Positions 60,771 through 64,000 of a DNA stretch of 64,000 nucleotides are shown here, one piece after another; within the stretch, counting starts at the first letter, position 1, and each line of letters starts with the position of its first letter. This stretch comes from Hofstenia miamia (lineage: Eukaryota > Xenacoelomorpha > Acoela), in contig SCFE01000017.1 in the NCBI GenBank assembly GCA_004352715.1, positions 934,243 to 998,242 of the forward strand. Reading direction: 5' to 3'. The translations under genes were made by a program, and so were the position numbers. The notes under the pieces are model-generated. The model was given only the letters and a program-made list of their open reading frames with translations, had not been told where the DNA came from and made no database searches.

Positions 60771-61114
60771 TCAAGGCGCCCTCTAACCAGGCCATGCAGC
60801 CGAAATTATTCACTAAAACTTGAGGGCCTAAAATGTGAAAGTGCAAATTACGCTGTTTGTATTTANAATTTTTTCCGCAACTACTGTTCGATGTCACCTA
60901 GTATTTAAGGCAAAGTATTACTCAAAAATTGATAAAAATAAAAGGTTTGGCAAACACATTTTACTCGCAAGAGACTTCCAGCACTGACTTCTCCACCTTT
61001 TCCCAATTCGCTGATATCTATCAAGGCGCCCTCTAACCAGGCCATGCAGCCGAAATTATTCACTAAAACTTGAGGGCCTAAAATGTGAAAGTGCAAATTA
61101 CGCTGTTTGTATTT
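60771..61114 (+). repeat. 95-bp direct repeat sharing part of an exon
   Basis: 60771-60865 recurs at 61020-61114, with N at 60866 directly after the first copy. The repeated part includes the acceptor side and about 19 codons of the exon at 60965-61077. Confidence 0.85.
60965..61077 (-). CDS. candidate 113-bp internal exon, unknown protein
   Basis: On the minus strand acceptor TTTCACATTTTAG and donor GTAAAA bound an open stretch: PQVLVNNFGCMAWLEGALID, then ISELGKGGEVSAGSLLR. It is GC-richer than its flanks and ends in phase. The sequence looks like a folded, conserved enzyme-type segment, but I do not recognise the family. A truncated duplicate lies at 60771-60865. No sister exon was found within the window. 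Confidence 0.5.
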
Positions 61115-61400
61115 ATTGTAAAGCTAGATACATATTGTTTTGAGATATGACTGGTTTATTTATTATAGTTTCTCTAACTATCCAGATTCTAATTAACAAT
61201 TACTATAAATACAGTAAACAACTAAAACTATATTATAAACAAATGTAATACATATTTAAGAGAATTTTGCCAACTTTACAATGGATGTTTTAGGACCTGT
61301 AGACGATTGAGATTTAGCATATTGCTTGAAGAGAATATTCGCGATTGTTCTTTTGATGCTTTTCTTTATTGATATATCTTCACGCATTATTATGTGCAAT

Positions 61401-61821
61401 CAGTGTTGGGAAAAAATCCGATTTAAATTAAAAAATCAAAAAATCGGATTTTTTGATTTAAATCGGATTTATTGATTTAAATCGGATTTTTTTACCTAAA
61501 TTTCAATTTTACCCAGACAATCTTCCAAGGTAGCAAATATTAGAAATCCTTTTGATACTACTATTTATGAAATACGATAATTTCATCAATTTGAAATAAA
61601 CTGAAGATAAAAAACATGCAAAACAACATTTCAGGGCTGACCAATTCATTCCAATATCAGGGCAATGACTTCAAAACAATTAGAATACACTACTTGCATC
61701 TCTTTTAGTGTACTTGATTTAAATCAATAATTTAACTAATAATGTGCTTTGATTTAAATCATGATTTAAATCCGATTTAAATCAATGATTTAAATCAAGT
61801 GATTTAAATCGACCAACACTG
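61401..61821. mobile_element. hAT-type MITE with perfect 8-bp target duplication
   Basis: The ends are CAGTGTTGGG and, reversed, CAGTGTTGGT. Flanks TGTGCAAT at 61393-61400 and 61822-61829 are identical 8-mers, the hAT hallmark. The interior is built of GATTTAAATC/CGGATTTAAATC words in both orientations and can fold back. It interrupts the P-like transposase frame near its C-terminus, so it is younger than that gene. Confidence 0.9.
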
Positions 61822-61982
61822 TGTGCAATTGATTGAGAAGAGAAATAAATCTTGTTCTGCAGAATTTTTCTTGTTCACAATTTATGAAAAATGCATATGC
61901 ATGAATAACACATTTAAAGATGTTGTCACATGGATATGCCAAGCGTCCTCTGTTCATTCCCTGCCAAAATGAAGTGTATTTA

Positions 61983-62351
61983 GGTAATTCTAATTCTGGC
62001 AGCACATCAGTTTTTAATGTATGGTCTTTAAAGGCCAAATAGCCTGCTACATAAAACGTGCTCATCATCTCGTCTTCTGACAATCTATCTACCAAATCTT
62101 CCAAAATATCTAAGAGAGAAAGTTCATTGTTATCCCAAGGGCTAAAGCATAAGTTGCATGAATGGTNGGTAATTCTAATTCTGGCAGCATATCAGTTTTT
62201 AATGTATGGTCTTTAAAGGCCAAATAGCCTGCTACATAAAACGTGCTCATCATCTCGTCTTCTGACAATCTATCTACCAAATCTTCCAAAATATCTAACA
62301 GAGAAAGTTCATTGTTATCCCAAGGGCTAAAGCATAAGTTGCATGAATGAT
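61983..62351 (+). repeat. 184-bp direct duplication around one N
   Basis: 61983-62166 recurs at 62168-62351 with at least three base changes (e.g. CAGCACATCAG against CAGCATATCAG). It lies inside the P-like transposase, and dropping one copy restores a continuous frame, which points to an assembly artefact. Confidence 0.85.
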
Positions 62352-63127
62352 TCGCATTCTTGCCAACATCAAGTTCGAAATTGAGATCAAGCAAAAATTT
62401 CGCCTTGTCAATGTTATGGGCGTGCATAATTTGCTCATGGGTAATATAATAGCATCCACCACAACTTTGTCGAAAGTAACCAAACTTTTCCTCTAAGTCA
62501 TCCTGTTGCAGAAAACCAAGCATTACATAATCATGTCGTGCAGATGTGTTTGATGTTAAGACCATGTATATGAAGTCGCATAGTGCTGATGCAGTCCAAT
62601 ATAGAGCATTTCCAGTCTCTTGAGTTAGTGAACGAATTCGTTTATTTCTGCTTGGACAACTCATGAACTGAGACAATTTCCCAATTTCTGCAAGAAATTT
62701 TAATTGCCAGTCATTGCAGCTCGAAATGGATGATCGCAATGGATCATTGAATCTAATATCTGCTGCAGGAGTCTTCACATTAACGACTTTCCAAAATTTC
62801 AAAATTAAACTAATGAACATGCATGTATCATGTGTATATTTAAGTTGAGTAACTGAGGTAGTGTAGAATCATGTCAATCCGCCGTGAGTGTGTTACTTAT
62901 AGAAAAACTATTACTTTTCTCAGATTAAACATTAAGCGGAGTTGACACTCTTCCGATTTCTCTCCTTTCTAAAAAGTGTTTGGTTTATTAAACTAATTTA
63001 ATATACAAGAGCCCTTTTAGCTACTTAATTCACTCCAACTTATTTAGATAAAGCAGAGATAATGGAAGACAGGATCGACACTTGAAAGTAGACATGCATA
63101 TTCAGGAACATATCCGCCGGCTGCATC

Positions 63128-63757
63128 TTACCAATGGAACCGCCGCTGTGAAATAGAGACCAACAAAGGAATGGTTATGTGAATAGCAAACTCAGTGTGA
63201 TGGGATTTGCAACTACTTAAGAATTTAGTGCATTGATTGTTTTTGTTATTATGAATTGATGCAATAGACGAATTAATGCAACCTTGCTGCTGAAAAAGCT
63301 TATTATAAAGCCTTACATGTAATAACCCTACATATATAGAAATAAATAATAGCCCTTGATACATGTAAACAATCAATGCCGCCTGCGGAAACTTATGACT
63401 AGAAGTCGGCCAGAGGTCCACCGTACGAAACAATGAGCAACTTGTTGTGACTATTAAATAAACTATATGTAATAGAATATAAAGATACAATCTAAATAAC
63501 CGTCTAAATGTAAACACTATTAAATCATCAATCGTCATGTAGCGTAATGAATGTAATAAATAACTTAAGTTCATCAATAAGAGAGTTGACATGTAAAGCC
63601 TACTGGCTGCAATAATAATATCAGACAAGCAATGACAATTAGGAAAGCTATAATGGTAAAAAACTCCTATACCTATCTGTAACCTAAGAGCACACAAGGT
63701 AACTACAGCTGTCGCCCTCCCCGCTGTGGAATAGCTATTAGGAGGCTGCTCCAGCAT
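63128..63757 (-). CDS. 209-codon open frame, unrecognised, membrane-like
   Basis: Long for this AT-rich region. It opens MLEQPPNSYSTAGRATAVVT, has hydrophobic stretches around SRLYMSTLLLMNLSYLLHSL and LFRLYLYILLHIVYLIVTTS and ALIVYMYQGLLFISIYVGLL, and ends QRRFHW. Two to four membrane spans are possible. No family is recognised, no splice sites or upstream signals support it, and the hydrophobicity could follow from T-rich codons. It may be a real single-exon gene, part of an unknown element, or chance. Confidence 0.3.
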   Translation of the reverse strand: MLEQPPNSYSTAGRATAVVTLCALRLQIGIGVFYHYSFPNCHCLSDIIIAASRLYMSTLLLMNLSYLLHSLRYMTIDDLIVFTFRRLFRLYLYILLHIVYLIVTTSCSLFRTVDLWPTSSHKFPQAALIVYMYQGLLFISIYVGLLHVRLYNKLFQQQGCINSSIASIHNNKNNQCTKFLSSCKSHHTEFAIHITIPLLVSISQRRFHW

Positions 63758-63759
63758 AC

Positions 63760-64000
63760 CTTTAACTGGATGTGGGAACCACCATACAATTACCCTAGCT
63801 CGTAAACGTTTAGCTTTCCATCAGAATATAAAATAACCTGACAAGAGAAAATAAATCCAAAGTAGATTTGCTCATCATTAATTACATCACTTTCAGTATA
63901 TTTATAGCACTTGGTAATAAACAACTAAATACTCGACTAGTACCTGTTAATCGTTCTTGTTTACAGTTTTTCCCTCGTTTAATATTTCTGCTACAATTAC
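63760..64000. other. no gene seen at right edge
   Basis: Two AATAAA words (near 63849 and 63917) lie in AT-rich sequence running to the end of the window. Confidence 0.4.

Larger units (their letters stand above)
61256..62852 (-). pseudogene. P-element-like transposase, 3' exon split by a MITE
   Basis: After acceptor CTACCTCAG (62853-62861) the minus frame reads THDTCMFISLILKFWKVVNV, then VMLGFLQQDDLEEKFGYFRQ with SCGGCYYITHEQI, the LxxDxLExxFGxxRQxsGGxYxI core of P-element-type transposases, and MMSTFYVAGYLAFKD (the yiAGYxaxK block). The frame is open to 61830, where a hAT MITE interrupts it at NQLH. On the far side it resumes as MREDISIKKSIKRTIAN and stops at 61256-61258. A 184-bp direct duplication at 61983-62351 around N 62167 breaks the frame artificially. 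The catalytic N-terminal part and THAP domain would be upstream and were not seen. Confidence 0.68.

Overview
The window is AT-rich, gene-poor, repeat-dense DNA from a metazoan, most likely an arthropod. This rests on the transposon mix (mariner DD34D and DD37D, hAT, piggyBac-like, PIF/Harbinger, a P-element-like transposase, Penelope-like and CR1/Jockey-type LINE remains), on candidate exons bounded by GT/AG splice sites, and on many (TA)n tracts. I found no rRNA, tRNA, CRISPR array or bacterial-type operon. Species cannot be named from the sequence.

Layout. 1-1146: right part of a mariner with an intact 337-residue DD37D transposase; its left end lies outside. 1191-4925: a LINE tail, a nested stack of foldback elements, and an inverted pair of transposase ends. 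6675-8074: a mariner with perfect long terminal inverted repeats (TIRs), whose DD34D transposase is interrupted by an N gap. 8080-25770: mostly non-coding, with a Penelope-like relic between (TA)n tracts and microsatellites. 25770-34300: LINE relic, piggyBac-type MITE, a 1.7 kb direct duplication at a single N, and two hAT-type non-autonomous elements. 34537-36967 and 40910-43264: two nearly identical copies of an internally deleted DNA transposon, each ending in AGGGTGGC and each set between (TA)n tracts. 45230-52132: short candidate host exons, the best being 51555-52132, mixed with hAT and Tc1-like remains. 52200-60770: LINE fragments (two head to head), a Harbinger pseudogene whose intron carries a pogo-type end, GC-rich MITEs and a piggyBac-like relic. 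61256-62852: a P-element-like transposase frame split by a fresh hAT MITE with a perfect 8-bp target duplication. 63128-63757: an unrecognised 209-residue reading frame.

A technical pattern matters to any user. At least seven direct duplications (65 bp to 1.7 kb) meet at a single N or short gap. These look like unmerged contig overlaps or alleles, so part of the window is probably counted twice. Apart from the mariner at the left edge, nothing is an obviously complete gene; the window mainly records successive transposon insertions.
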